A stretch of DNA of 39,746 bases from Profundibacterium mesophilum KAUST100406-0324 (GTDB taxonomy: Bacteria; Pseudomonadota; Alphaproteobacteria; Rhodobacterales; Rhodobacteraceae). The position numbers and the translations under genes were made by a program. A model generated the notes under the pieces. The model had not been told where the DNA came from. It was given only the letters and a program-made list of their open reading frames with translations, and ran no database searches. Of the stretch, positions 1 to 7,399 are shown in pieces (the first letter of the stretch is position 1; every line of letters begins with the position of its first letter). The stretch is taken from assembly GCF_009835145.1 (NCBI RefSeq), contig NZ_APKE01000002.1:1-39746 (forward strand), written 5' to 3'.

Positions 1-78
1 AAGCCGCCTCGACGACCTGCTGCCGTGGAACTTCAAGCCGTCAAGCTGAACCGCTGGTGCTGTTCAGCTAACGCTTAC
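1..78 (+). mobile_element. IS66-family insertion sequence, terminal fragment (left edge)
   Basis: This is the end of an insertion sequence whose body lies outside the window. It closes with CGCTTAC, the complement of the GTAAGCG tip typical of IS66-family inverted repeats. It also carries the last codons of a transposase. The same 78 bp recur, identical and inverted, at 39663-39740. The element cuts into a phnE gene, whose reading frame runs a few codons into the IS before stopping at 68-70. The next 8 host bases (GCACGATG, 79-86) would be half of the expected 8-bp target duplication; the other half is not in the window. The IS66 assignment rests on the tip and the transposase C-terminus only. 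Confidence 0.85.
2..49 (+). CDS. IS66-family transposase, C-terminal fragment
   Basis: Only the last 15 codons are present, reading SRLDDLLPWNFKPSS and then TGA at 47-49. An R-[LI]-D-[DE]-LLPW segment close to the C-terminus is characteristic of IS66 TnpC-type transposases. The remainder of the gene lies beyond the left edge. The partner copy at the right edge shows the two preceding residues, Pro-Gln. Confidence 0.75.
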   Translation, partial: SRLDDLLPWNFKPSS

Positions 79-661
79 GCACGATGGCATAGACGATCAC
101 CTTGAAACGCGACGCACCCGTGGCCTCCAGCGCCTCCACCGGGCGCCTGTCGATCTCCTCGATCGCCTCTCCAAGCAGCTTGCCGATGAAGCCGATCGAG
201 CGGAACATGATCGCCACGATGCGCGCCAGCACGCCGGGGCCGAAGATGGCTACGAAGAGAAGCGCCCAGATGAGGGTATTGACCGAGCGGGAGCTGACGA
301 GGTTCACGCGGACGAGCCCGAGCGTCGCCTTGTTCGGCGTCGTGTTCTGCGCGGCGATATAGGCGACGGGAAGCGACATGACGGCCGCGATGGCCGTTGC
401 GATGGTCGCGATGTTCACCGTTTCGATCAGCACCCGCAGGATCGCGCCGAGATTGGTGGGATCGGGCGGGTACATCCGCCCGAAGAGATCGCCCATCTGC
501 GCCGGCGAATCCCACACCCAGGCCCAGATCACCTCGATCGAGCCGAGCGCCCAGGCGCTCGCGGCCGCGCAGAGCGCGAGGATGGCGAAGCGGCGCGCCT
601 TCTGACTGCGGCTGTGACGGCTCCAGTCCTCGCGGCCGAACTGTTCGGAAATGCTTGTCAT
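68..661 (-). pseudogene. phnE: Phosphonate ABC transporter permease PhnE (second copy), 3' end cut by IS66
   Basis: This is an inner-membrane permease of a PhnCDE-type phosphonate/phosphite importer. The ATG at 661-659 overlaps the stop of the upstream phnE as ATGA. The protein starts MTSISEQFGR, has several hydrophobic segments, and keeps the start of the permease cytoplasmic loop region (EAIEEIDRRPVEALEATGAS). After about 193 host residues it enters the IS66 end and stops with Arg-Lys-Arg. PhnE proteins are usually about 260-290 residues, so the C-terminal part with the last membrane segments (equivalent to PQIMPRQIGLTIYQ onward in the intact copy) is missing. It is very probably non-functional. 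Confidence 0.85.
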
Positions 662-1452
662 CCCACATGCTTCCTGATGTAGCCGCTGACCCCTTCCGAC
701 AGGAGGATGACCCCCACGATGACGATGGTGATCGCGAGGGCGAAATCGTAGTCGTAGCGGCCGAAGGCGTTGGCGAGGGTGGCGCCGATACCGCCCGCAT
801 CGACGATGCCCACGACGGCGGAGGCGCGCAGGTTCGAATCCAGCTGGTAGATGGTCAGGCCGATCTGCCGCGGCATGATCTGCGGGAAGACGGCATAGAA
901 GAGGGTGGGGAGGAACGGCGCGTCGGCGGCACGCATCGCCTCGACCTGGCCCGTGTCGATCTCCTCGATCCGTTCGGCCAGAATCTTGGCCGCGAAGCCG
1001 ATCGAGTAGACGATGAGCGTCGGGACACCCGCGAAGGGGCCGAACCCGACCGCCTTGACGAAGATGATCGCGACGATGACCGGATGGAAGCTGCGTGCGA
1101 GGATGATGAGCGCGCGCCCTAGGTAGAAGATCGGCAGCGGCGCCACGTTCCGCGCCGCCATGAAGGCGATCGGGATCGACAGGCCAACGCCGCCGGCAGA
1201 CACGAGGATCGCGATCTTGATGCTTTCGAGGAAACCGTCGATCAGCAGGCCGCTGCGCTCGAAGTTGGGCGGGAAGGCCCCGCCGAAAATGCGCGCGGCC
1301 CGGTCCATCCCCTCGACGACCCGCGTCCAGTCGATCGGGATCGTGGTGATGATCCACAGCACGTAGACCGCGGCGCCAAGATAGGTCGCCCAGCGCAGCC
1401 ACGGATTGGCAATGAAGGGCGGCCGGCTCCAGCTCTCGGGATGACCGCTCAT
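658..1452 (-). CDS. phnE: Phosphonate ABC transporter permease PhnE (first copy), intact
   Basis: This 264-residue integral membrane permease belongs to the PhnE/BPD-transport-1 family. In a working system it forms the channel with a second PhnE and is driven by PhnC. It is full length, with about six hydrophobic segments and the conserved cytoplasmic-loop stretch EIDTGQVEAMRAADAPFLPT. The C-terminal part contains SNLRASAVVGIVDAGGIG, typical of the family. Its start overlaps the end of the phnC remnant (ATGA at 1452-1449), and its stop overlaps the next phnE the same way. That indicates an original phn(D)C-E-E operon. The reading frame is intact, but its partners are damaged, so transport is unlikely unless they are supplied from elsewhere. 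Confidence 0.88.
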   Translation of the reverse strand: MSGHPESWSRPPFIANPWLRWATYLGAAVYVLWIITTIPIDWTRVVEGMDRAARIFGGAFPPNFERSGLLIDGFLESIKIAILVSAGGVGLSIPIAFMAARNVAPLPIFYLGRALIILARSFHPVIVAIIFVKAVGFGPFAGVPTLIVYSIGFAAKILAERIEEIDTGQVEAMRAADAPFLPTLFYAVFPQIMPRQIGLTIYQLDSNLRASAVVGIVDAGGIGATLANAFGRYDYDFALAITIVIVGVILLSEGVSGYIRKHVG

Positions 1453-1854
1453 TGCGCGGCCACCGGGGCGCCGCTGCGATCGGCATGGGGACTGCCGGAA
1501 TAGATCGCGTCCATGGCGGCCTGGTCGAGCTGCGCGGGAACGTCGTCAAAGATAATGCGGCTATAGCGCATTCCGACGATCCGGTCGGTGTATTCCTTGG
1601 CCTCGGTGACGTTGTGGATGTTGATGAGCACCGGCAGTTTCAGCTCGCCCGCCAGATCACGCAGCAGGCCCATGATCTGTTCGGAGGTCTTGGGATCGGG
1701 CGAGGCGGTTGATGCAGCGCAGCAGCGTCGACTTTCCGGCGCCGGACGAGCCGATGATCGACACGACGCTTTCGCCTTCGATGGTCAGGTCGAGAATCTC
1801 GAGAACCGGGTTGCCACGGTCAAAGCGTTTAACCAGGTCGGTGATCTTCAGCAT
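1449..1854 (-). pseudogene. phnC: Phosphonate ABC transporter ATPase PhnC, internal deletion and frameshift
   Basis: The 5' part (ATG at 1854, preceded by AGGAGA) encodes [14 protein letters not shown] and the Walker A motif GSSGAGKST, continuing to CINRL. The sequence then jumps directly to [15 protein letters not shown], the stretch that normally follows Walker B, in a different frame. The C-terminal part keeps the H-loop region (LINIHNVTEAKEY) and ends at 1449. About 130 residues are missing compared with the usual roughly 265, including the Q-loop, ABC signature and Walker B. The junction lies near 1698-1708. The first frame ends in an early stop at 1657. The gene cannot make a working ATPase. 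Confidence 0.85.
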
Positions 1855-1939
1855 CCGCACTCTCCTGTACGAAGGCCGCGCCGGCGCTCATGGCGATCGC
1901 GGCCAGCAAGGCCGTTCCGTAAGTCGAAATCCTCGGCAT
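1829..1939 (-). pseudogene. phnD: Probable signal-peptide stub of phosphonate-binding protein PhnD
   Basis: A 36-codon frame starts at ATG 1939-1937 behind a good ribosome site (GGGAGGAAG). It begins [20 protein letters not shown], which looks like a Sec signal peptide, and stops at 1831-1829 inside phnC. No gene for the periplasmic binding protein exists elsewhere in the locus. I infer that the body of phnD was deleted, leaving its leader joined just upstream of phnC. Only the signal-like start is visible, so its identity as phnD rests on position. An alternative is a chance leader-like ORF. Confidence 0.4.
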
Positions 1940-2050
1940 CGTGCTTCCTCCCGTTCGTGTGTTCCTCTGCGACCCCTTTCCGCACGCAGTTGCCACGATA
2001 AGAGCACCGGATGCCTTTCAGTACCATGGAAGCGACACGGCTGGCGCGGG

Positions 2051-2668
2051 TCAGCGGTCCGGCGGCAGCAAACCCAATCCGCGCAGGTAGATGCCGATCC
2101 CCGTCTCGAGCAGGTCTTCGGGCGGGAAGGGAGAGCGCATGCCGGGCGAACCCCGCGCGAAAAGCTCGACCACGCCATGGCTCATCGCCCAGATATGGGC
2201 CGAGAACATCTGCGGCGGGGGGCGCCGGTCCTCGGGGATCTGGGCAGCGAGCTGTCCCGCGGCCCGGTCGAGCACGCCGAGCCCGCGCCGTGCCACGGCA
2301 TGGAGCTCGGGGCTGCGCTGGATCGAGATGCCGGATTCGAACATGGCGACGTAATGTCCGGGGTGACGCCGTGCGAAGGCGAGATAAGCGCGGCCCGTGG
2401 CCTCGAAGCTGGAAAGGGCGGAGGGCTGCCCGCCGGCAAAGGCACGCTCCATCAACTCGGCGAAGATCTCGTAGCCCAGCCGCGCGACCTCGGCGATCAG
2501 GTCCTCGCGTCCGGAGAAATGCCTGTAGACGGCCGCGGGCGTGACCCCGGCGAGCTTTGCTGCCTCCGACAGTGTGAACCCCGTCGGACCCTTCTCCTCG
2601 ATCAGTGTAAGCGCAGACGCGATCAGCGCCTCGCGCAGATTGCCGTGGTGATAGCCGCGCTTAGCCAT
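2051..2668 (-). CDS. TetR/AcrR family transcriptional regulator
   Basis: This 205-residue regulator has an N-terminal TetR DNA-binding domain. It opens [20 protein letters not shown], and the helix-turn-helix reads [20 protein letters not shown] at about residues 33-52. The C-terminal ligand-binding domain resembles the TetR_C_33/WHG type seen in many proteobacterial members. The ATG at 2668 lies inside the end of the ppk2 gene (stop at 2661-2663), an 8-bp overlap that implies co-transcription and translational coupling. A longer in-frame extension to 2890 runs inside ppk2 and looks like shadow sequence. The ligand and targets are unknown; autoregulation of the ppk2 end of the operon is possible but not shown. 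Confidence 0.85.
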   Translation of the reverse strand: MAKRGYHHGNLREALIASALTLIEEKGPTGFTLSEAAKLAGVTPAAVYRHFSGREDLIAEVARLGYEIFAELMERAFAGGQPSALSSFEATGRAYLAFARRHPGHYVAMFESGISIQRSPELHAVARRGLGVLDRAAGQLAAQIPEDRRPPPQMFSAHIWAMSHGVVELFARGSPGMRSPFPPEDLLETGIGIYLRGLGLLPPDR

Positions 2669-3530
2669 CCCAGAGTTCGGGTCCACCGGCGATCGCGGGA
2701 TCGGGCGGGCAGGCGATGTCGGTATCGCGCCCCTTGAAGGGCACGGCGCAAAGAACGGCGCGGATCGCCGCGAGCCGCGCCCGCCGCTTGTCGTCGGACC
2801 GGATGACCGTCCAGGGGGCCCCCTGCGTGTGGCTGCGCGCGAAGGTCTCGCGGATCGCTGCCGAATAGGCGTCCCAACGCGACAGCCCATCCACGTCGAT
2901 CCGGCTCAGCTTCCATTGCTTGAGCGGGTCGGCCTCGCGGGCGAGGAAGCGGCGAAGCTGCTCGGCGCGCCCGACATTGAGCCAGATCTTGATCAGGATG
3001 ATCCCGTCCTGAACGAGCATGCTCTCGAAGCTCGGAACCTGCTGGAAGAAGACCTCGCGCTCGCTTTGGGTGCAGAAACCGAAGACATGCTCGACCACCG
3101 CCCGATTATACCAGGAGCGGTCATAGAGCGCCATCTCGCCCGCGCTGGGCAGATGGTCGACGTAGCGCTGGAAATACCACTGCCCGCGTTCGCGCTCCGT
3201 CGGCGTGCCGAGCGCAACGGAATGCACCATGCGCGGATTGAGGTTCGCCGACAGACGCGAGATCGTCCCGCCCTTTCCCGCCGCATCGCGCCCCTCGAAG
3301 ACCACCACGACGCGCTTGCCGCTGTCGCGCAGATCGGCCTGCAGACGCATGAGCTGAAGCTGCAAGGCCTGCATCTGCGCCTCGTACTCCTTGCGTTTCA
3401 TGCGCGTGGGATAGGGGTAGGTCTGGGAGATGATGTCCCCGGGACCGGCATTCTCGATGTTGCGCCGGACCTCGGCGGGGGCCTCCTGGCGGTAGAAGGC
3501 GCTGATCGCGCCGTCGAAGGGACGTGTCAC
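2661..3530 (-). CDS. ppk2: Polyphosphate kinase 2 (PPK2 family)
   Basis: PPK2 enzymes transfer phosphate between polyphosphate and nucleotides, usually making NTP/NDP from polyphosphate. The protein has the Walker A-like [11 protein letters not shown] (about residues 79-89), then [18 protein letters not shown] and the Walker B/lid stretch [17 protein letters not shown]. Further on are [26 protein letters not shown] and a C-terminal GGPELWDG, all typical of one-domain PPK2 proteins of about 290-300 residues. I prefer the GTG at 3530 (GAGG six bases upstream), which gives 289 residues. An ATG at 3608 would give 315 and overlap the upstream hydrolase gene by 29 bp. It overlaps the tetR gene downstream. 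Nucleotide preference (ADP or GDP) cannot be told from sequence. Confidence 0.9.
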   Translation of the reverse strand: MTRPFDGAISAFYRQEAPAEVRRNIENAGPGDIISQTYPYPTRMKRKEYEAQMQALQLQLMRLQADLRDSGKRVVVVFEGRDAAGKGGTISRLSANLNPRMVHSVALGTPTERERGQWYFQRYVDHLPSAGEMALYDRSWYNRAVVEHVFGFCTQSEREVFFQQVPSFESMLVQDGIILIKIWLNVGRAEQLRRFLAREADPLKQWKLSRIDVDGLSRWDAYSAAIRETFARSHTQGAPWTVIRSDDKRRARLAAIRAVLCAVPFKGRDTDIACPPDPAIAGGPELWDG

Positions 3531-3579
3531 TTGAAGCCTCGGTTTTCCCGGCCGGTCATTGGGTGGCGGAACAGGGCCA

Positions 3580-4563
3580 TCAGCGCAGGCCGGCCTGCCG
3601 CGCGGCACGGTCGATCGCGGCCACGACCGCGCCGGCCGAGACGTGATGTGGCATATGCCCGATACCCGGCAGCTCGGTCAGCCTTGCGCCGGGGATCTGG
3701 CGGGCGAGGGGGCGTGAATGGACGTCGATCGGCACGATCGTATCGGCGGTGCCATGCACGATCTCGACCGGCAGCCGCAATGCCGGGTAGTCGCGCGACA
3801 TCGCGGTGACATGCGGGCGCAGCCCGGTCACCTGCCGCGCATTCGTGCGAAAGCTGGCGCGGCGCAGCGACAGGGCGGCGCCGATATGGGCCTCGTAACC
3901 CGGCGGCGGCTCCTGCGGCTCGAAGATCGAGGCGATGGTCCGCTCGACCTGCGCCTCGGGCGCGAAGGCGGTCAGGAGGGGCACCAGCGCCGCGCCGCCC
4001 AACGAAGAGCCGGTCACGTTGTAGAGCAGGCCAAGATCACCGGGCCAGGGCTGTGTCGCGCCCGAAACGATCACCAGCGCCGCCGGATCGTGCCGCAACC
4101 CCCAGGCCATCGCGACCGCGCCGCCATAGGAATGACCCATCACGATCGGGTTCTCGATGCCGATCATGCCGGCGGCGCGGTGCAGCATCGCCGCCTGCTC
4201 CGCCGGACTCGCGGAACGGGTGTTGAACGGACCCTCATAAGCCTCGGAGACATTGTCGGAATAGCCCAGGCCCGGCCGGTCGAAGGCGGTCACGCGGTAT
4301 CGGTCCGTCAGCCTCTCCATGAAGCCGGCGGTGAAATCCCGCGTGCTGCCGCTGGCGCCGTGGATCAGGACGAGGTCGGGGCCGCGGCCCTCCTGCACGT
4401 AATGCACGCGGCGCCCGGCAACCTCGACGAAGCGGCCCTCGGAGGGATAGGCGGCCTCGGCGGCCGCCTCGCGCCGCTCTATGCGGTTCTCGAGGACGAG
4501 GCCGCAGCCCGGCAGGGCGAGAGCGACGATGAGGAGGCTAGAGGCCAATTTCTTGGGGATCAT
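3580..4563 (-). CDS. Lipoprotein alpha/beta hydrolase
   Basis: This 327-residue alpha/beta-fold hydrolase begins with a lipoprotein signal: a hydrophobic run followed by the lipobox LPGC with Cys20. It should therefore be lipid-anchored at the cell envelope. The catalytic triad is visible: nucleophile Ser145 in GHSYGG, an Asp in HGTADTIVP, and a His in GIGHMPHH near residue 300. The oxyanion region is LIHGASGS. Its ATG at 4563 lies inside the 3' end of metA (stop at 4538), a 26-bp overlap, so it is expressed with metA. The overlap suggests shared expression but not a shared pathway. The substrate is unknown; esterase, lipase or epoxide-hydrolase-like activities are all possible. Confidence 0.85.
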   Translation of the reverse strand: MIPKKLASSLLIVALALPGCGLVLENRIERREAAAEAAYPSEGRFVEVAGRRVHYVQEGRGPDLVLIHGASGSTRDFTAGFMERLTDRYRVTAFDRPGLGYSDNVSEAYEGPFNTRSASPAEQAAMLHRAAGMIGIENPIVMGHSYGGAVAMAWGLRHDPAALVIVSGATQPWPGDLGLLYNVTGSSLGGAALVPLLTAFAPEAQVERTIASIFEPQEPPPGYEAHIGAALSLRRASFRTNARQVTGLRPHVTAMSRDYPALRLPVEIVHGTADTIVPIDVHSRPLARQIPGARLTELPGIGHMPHHVSAGAVVAAIDRAARQAGLR

Positions 4564-5455
4564 ACGGCACAGTCTGGTAAATTTGGTTTATCCAGTTTCC
4601 ATATAGAAGATGCGCGTGACTTCTCCAGCGGTTGAGTGGCCGCATGGCGGGATTGTCGTCGGGAAAGTAGTTCACCGGCACGTCGATCTGCCGTCCCTCG
4701 GCGATGTCGCGTTCGTATTCCTCGCGCAGCGTGTCGTTGTCATACTCGAAATGGTTGAAGATATAGAGTGCCCGATGCGCCGGGTCCTCGACGAGGGCGG
4801 GGCCGGCGATGTCGCTGGCCAGAAGCGTCCTGAGCCCGCCTGCCGCGTCGATCTCGGACTGCCGCATCTCGGTCCAGCGGCTGACCGGGATCACGCAGTC
4901 ATCCGAGAAGCCCCGCAGGAAAGGCGAGGAAGGGTCGAGGTTGTCATGCCTGTAGCAGCCGAAGAGCTTGTGCGGCAGGACGTGCTTGTTGATCCCGTGG
5001 AAGTGGTTGATCATCGCCATCCCGCCCCAGCATACGCCGAAGGTCGAATGCACGTGGCTCTGGGTCCAGGCGAAGATCTCGGCAAGTTCGTCGCCGTAGC
5101 TCACCTCGGTGAAGGGAAGATGCTCGATCGGCGCCCCGGTGATGATGAGCCCGTCGAACTTCTCGTCGCGCACCTCCTGGAAGGGGTGATAGAAGGCCTC
5201 CATATGCTCGGCGGCGGTATTACGGGCCTGGTGCGCGCTCATCCTGATCAGGTGCAGGTCGATCTGCAGCGGCGTGGCGCCGATCAGCCGGGCGAACTGG
5301 TTCTCGGTCTGGATCTTCTTGGGCATCAGGTTCAGCAGCGCGATCCTGAGCGGCCTGATGTCTTGGCGGGCGGCCTCCGCCTCGGCCATCACCATCACGC
5401 CCTCACCCTTCAGCTTGTCGAAGGCGGGGAGGTCGGCTGGCAGCTTGATCGGCAT
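4538..5455 (-). CDS. metA: Homoserine O-acyltransferase MetA, predicted acetyl-CoA type (MetAA)
   Basis: This enzyme acylates L-homoserine in the first committed step of methionine synthesis. The 305-residue protein has the family's catalytic residues at the standard positions: Cys142 in GVCWGGMA, His235 and Glu237 in FNHFEYD. Residue 111 is Glu (GAPIEHLPF). In this family Glu111 favours acetyl-CoA, whereas Gly111 (as in E. coli) favours succinyl-CoA, so homoserine O-acetyltransferase activity is predicted. The start [10 protein letters not shown] is the usual one for alphaproteobacterial MetA. It lies 47 bp downstream of an ATPase gene, leaving no room for the SAM-II riboswitch that often precedes alphaproteobacterial metA. 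It overlaps the lipoprotein hydrolase gene downstream. Confidence 0.93.
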   Translation of the reverse strand: MPIKLPADLPAFDKLKGEGVMVMAEAEAARQDIRPLRIALLNLMPKKIQTENQFARLIGATPLQIDLHLIRMSAHQARNTAAEHMEAFYHPFQEVRDEKFDGLIITGAPIEHLPFTEVSYGDELAEIFAWTQSHVHSTFGVCWGGMAMINHFHGINKHVLPHKLFGCYRHDNLDPSSPFLRGFSDDCVIPVSRWTEMRQSEIDAAGGLRTLLASDIAGPALVEDPAHRALYIFNHFEYDNDTLREEYERDIAEGRQIDVPVNYFPDDNPAMRPLNRWRSHAHLLYGNWINQIYQTVPYDPQEIGL

Positions 5456-5502
5456 TGCGGAGGTCCTGACGGCAAGAGGTTGGAGTGTGGGAGATAGTCG
5501 TC

Positions 5503-6366
5503 TCAGGCGCGTCGCTCAAGTGCCGCGCCGATCAGCGCGCCGAAGGCTTGCGGGGTGGTGACGCCAGCGACCTCCTCGGCGGTGATCGTCACGCCCCAGC
5601 GGCGCGCGATGGCGGCGTAACGCGGCTGCCTGTGACCGAGCGCGCGGGCGTAGGTCCAGCGCACGAAGGCATCGGGATCCACCTCGTCCGGCGCCCGCCC
5701 GGCGCCCAGCGTGTAGGCATCCCAGGCCGCGGCGAGAAAGTCGGGATGGTAGTACATCGGCTTGGGCGCCTTGTCGAAGCGCCGGATCAGCGCCTCGGTA
5801 TGCGCCTCGCTCCCCTCGATCCAGACCGGCAGCACGTGGCGCTCGAGCGCCGTCATCACCGGGTCGGCCGGGTTCTCGGGATCGACGACCTCGCAGATCG
5901 ATCCGCCGGTGTCGCAGACGAAATCCTCGTAGCCGTAGAGCTTGCGCGCACGGTCGATGAAGTGGACCGTATCGCGCAGGGCGGCGATCTCGGCCTCGCA
6001 GTGCTGCTCTTGCCGGCGCATGTATTCCTCGAAGCGCAGGCCGCCGCGTTCGGGATCGCCCGGCTTTCCCAGGTAGGTGGAAAGCGGCGCGAGGTTGTCG
6101 AAGGTGATATTGCTCGCGACATAGATCGAATCGCTCAGGAGCAGCTCGCGCAGGAGCGGGCTCTTCATCGCCTCGCGCTTGAAGTTGTCGGCGATATGCT
6201 CGCCCATGTAGCGGGTGCCGATCCGGTAATCGACCGAGTAATGGAACCAGCCGCCCGAGGCGCGCAGCATGTTCGACAGGTGGGTCTTGCCGAGCCCCGA
6301 CATCCCGAAGAGCATGACGCGCCGCGAGGTGGACGCATGCCAGTCGGAGGCGTTTTCGTAAATCAT
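5503..6366 (-). CDS. P-loop ATPase/kinase-like protein of unknown function
   Basis: This 287-residue protein starts [17 protein letters not shown], followed by a Walker A motif, [12 protein letters not shown] (about residues 20-31). The rest shows no motif I recognise beyond conserved-looking stretches such as [25 protein letters not shown] and PMYYHPDF. No membrane segment or signal peptide is visible, so it is probably cytosolic. The ATG at 6366 is chosen because an upstream extension overlaps the EamA gene. It sits 34 bp after that gene and 47 bp before metA on the same strand. The P-loop followed by a Tyr/Asp-rich segment would fit a small-molecule kinase, but I cannot assign a substrate. 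Confidence 0.8.
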   Translation of the reverse strand: MIYENASDWHASTSRRVMLFGMSGLGKTHLSNMLRASGGWFHYSVDYRIGTRYMGEHIADNFKREAMKSPLLRELLLSDSIYVASNITFDNLAPLSTYLGKPGDPERGGLRFEEYMRRQEQHCEAEIAALRDTVHFIDRARKLYGYEDFVCDTGGSICEVVDPENPADPVMTALERHVLPVWIEGSEAHTEALIRRFDKAPKPMYYHPDFLAAAWDAYTLGAGRAPDEVDPDAFVRWTYARALGHRQPRYAAIARRWGVTITAEEVAGVTTPQAFGALIGAALERRA

Positions 6367-6400
6367 GGTAGGGTTCCAGCCTTCTGTTCCGCGCCTCCTG

Positions 6401-7309
6401 TTAGCCCGGCTCGGGCGTCTTGGGTAGGGGGCGGCGGGCGATGATCGCGAGGCCCGCCGCGAGCAGGGCGAAGCCGGCATAGGCGCCCGGTGCCAGCTGC
6501 TCGCCAAGAAAGACCGCGCCCAGAAGGATCGCGATCGGCGCGATCAGCAAGGTGCACAGCATGAGGTTTCCCGAGCCCGCAGCCGCCAGCACTCGGTAAT
6601 AGAGCAGGTAGGCGAGCGCGGTGGCGGCAAGGGCGTAATAGGCGATGGCCGCGATGCCGCCGCCTGAGATCGGGCCGGGCATCCCGTCGATGAGCAGGGC
6701 GGCGGGGACCATGATAGCCGCCGACGCGCTGAGCATTCCGGCCGCGCAGAGCACCGGCGGCAGATGCGACAGGCGCGCCCGTCCCCATGCGCCCGCGAGG
6801 GCGTAGGAGAGGGTCCCGCCGAGCACGGCGATCTGCGCGAGGGAGCGCAGATCGAGCGCCGTCAGGGCGCCAGGCCCGATCACCGTGATCACGCCCGCGA
6901 AGCCGAGCCCGACACCCGCCGCGCGGCGCGCGGTCAGGCGCTCGTCGGTGAAGAAGACGGCCGCGACGATCACGCCGAAGATCGCGGTCGAGGCATTGAG
7001 GATCGAGGTCAAACCGGTCTCGATCGTCCTCTGGCCCCAGGCCATGAGCGTGAAGGGGATCACGTTGTTGAGAAGGCCCATCACCGCGAAATCGGCCCAG
7101 ACCCTCGGCGCGGCGGGCACCGGGATGCGCATCCAGGCGACGGCGCCCCACAAGATCACCGCCGCCCAGAACACGCGATGCGCCACGACGCTCGCCACAC
7201 CCATTTCGTCCAGTGCGATGCGGATCGCCATGAAGGAGCCGCCCCAGATCGCCGACAGAACGACGAGCTCGGCCCAGCTTCGGGATGTGAGGGATTTTTG
7301 CGAGATCAT
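6401..7309 (-). CDS. EamA/DMT-family transporter
   Basis: This 302-residue inner-membrane protein has ten hydrophobic segments arranged as two EamA repeats. The N-terminal repeat carries the typical AIWGGSFMAIRIAL, NNVIPFTLMAWGQ and LTSILNASTAIFGVIVA stretches. The second contains TALAYLLYYRVLAAAG and APIAILLGAVFLGEQL. This is the drug/metabolite transporter superfamily (RhaT/YedA-like), which usually exports amino acids or other metabolites. It is the first gene of a minus-strand run that continues through the ATPase, metA, hydrolase, ppk2 and tetR. The substrate cannot be predicted; the proximity to metA only hints at amino-acid metabolism. Confidence 0.88.
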   Translation of the reverse strand: MISQKSLTSRSWAELVVLSAIWGGSFMAIRIALDEMGVASVVAHRVFWAAVILWGAVAWMRIPVPAAPRVWADFAVMGLLNNVIPFTLMAWGQRTIETGLTSILNASTAIFGVIVAAVFFTDERLTARRAAGVGLGFAGVITVIGPGALTALDLRSLAQIAVLGGTLSYALAGAWGRARLSHLPPVLCAAGMLSASAAIMVPAALLIDGMPGPISGGGIAAIAYYALAATALAYLLYYRVLAAAGSGNLMLCTLLIAPIAILLGAVFLGEQLAPGAYAGFALLAAGLAIIARRPLPKTPEPG

Positions 7310-7362
7310 CGCGCCATATCGGCGTGATCGCCGGCAGGGCGCAACCCGGATTATGCGCGAGC

Positions 7363-7395
7363 GTGCCGCGCCCGGAAACGATCCGGGCGCGGCAC
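7363..7395 (-). terminator. Hairpin terminator after the FadL-type gene
   Basis: A perfect 14-bp stem (GTGCCGCGCCCGGA and its complement) with a 5-base loop begins 4 bp past the stop codon of the minus-strand outer-membrane protein gene. No clear U-tract follows, so termination strength is uncertain. Such GC-rich hairpins without a long U-run are common in this group. Confidence 0.65.
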
Positions 7396-7399
7396 CCGT

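Noticed and set aside
68-1549. Single 493-residue frame across the phn genes
   Set aside because: Only its last 194 or so residues (phnE remnant) are real; the first part is phnE and phnC sequence read in the wrong frame.
5456-5502. Possible SAM-II riboswitch before metA
   Set aside because: Only 47 bp separate metA from the upstream gene, and no SAM-II-like pseudoknot sequence is visible.
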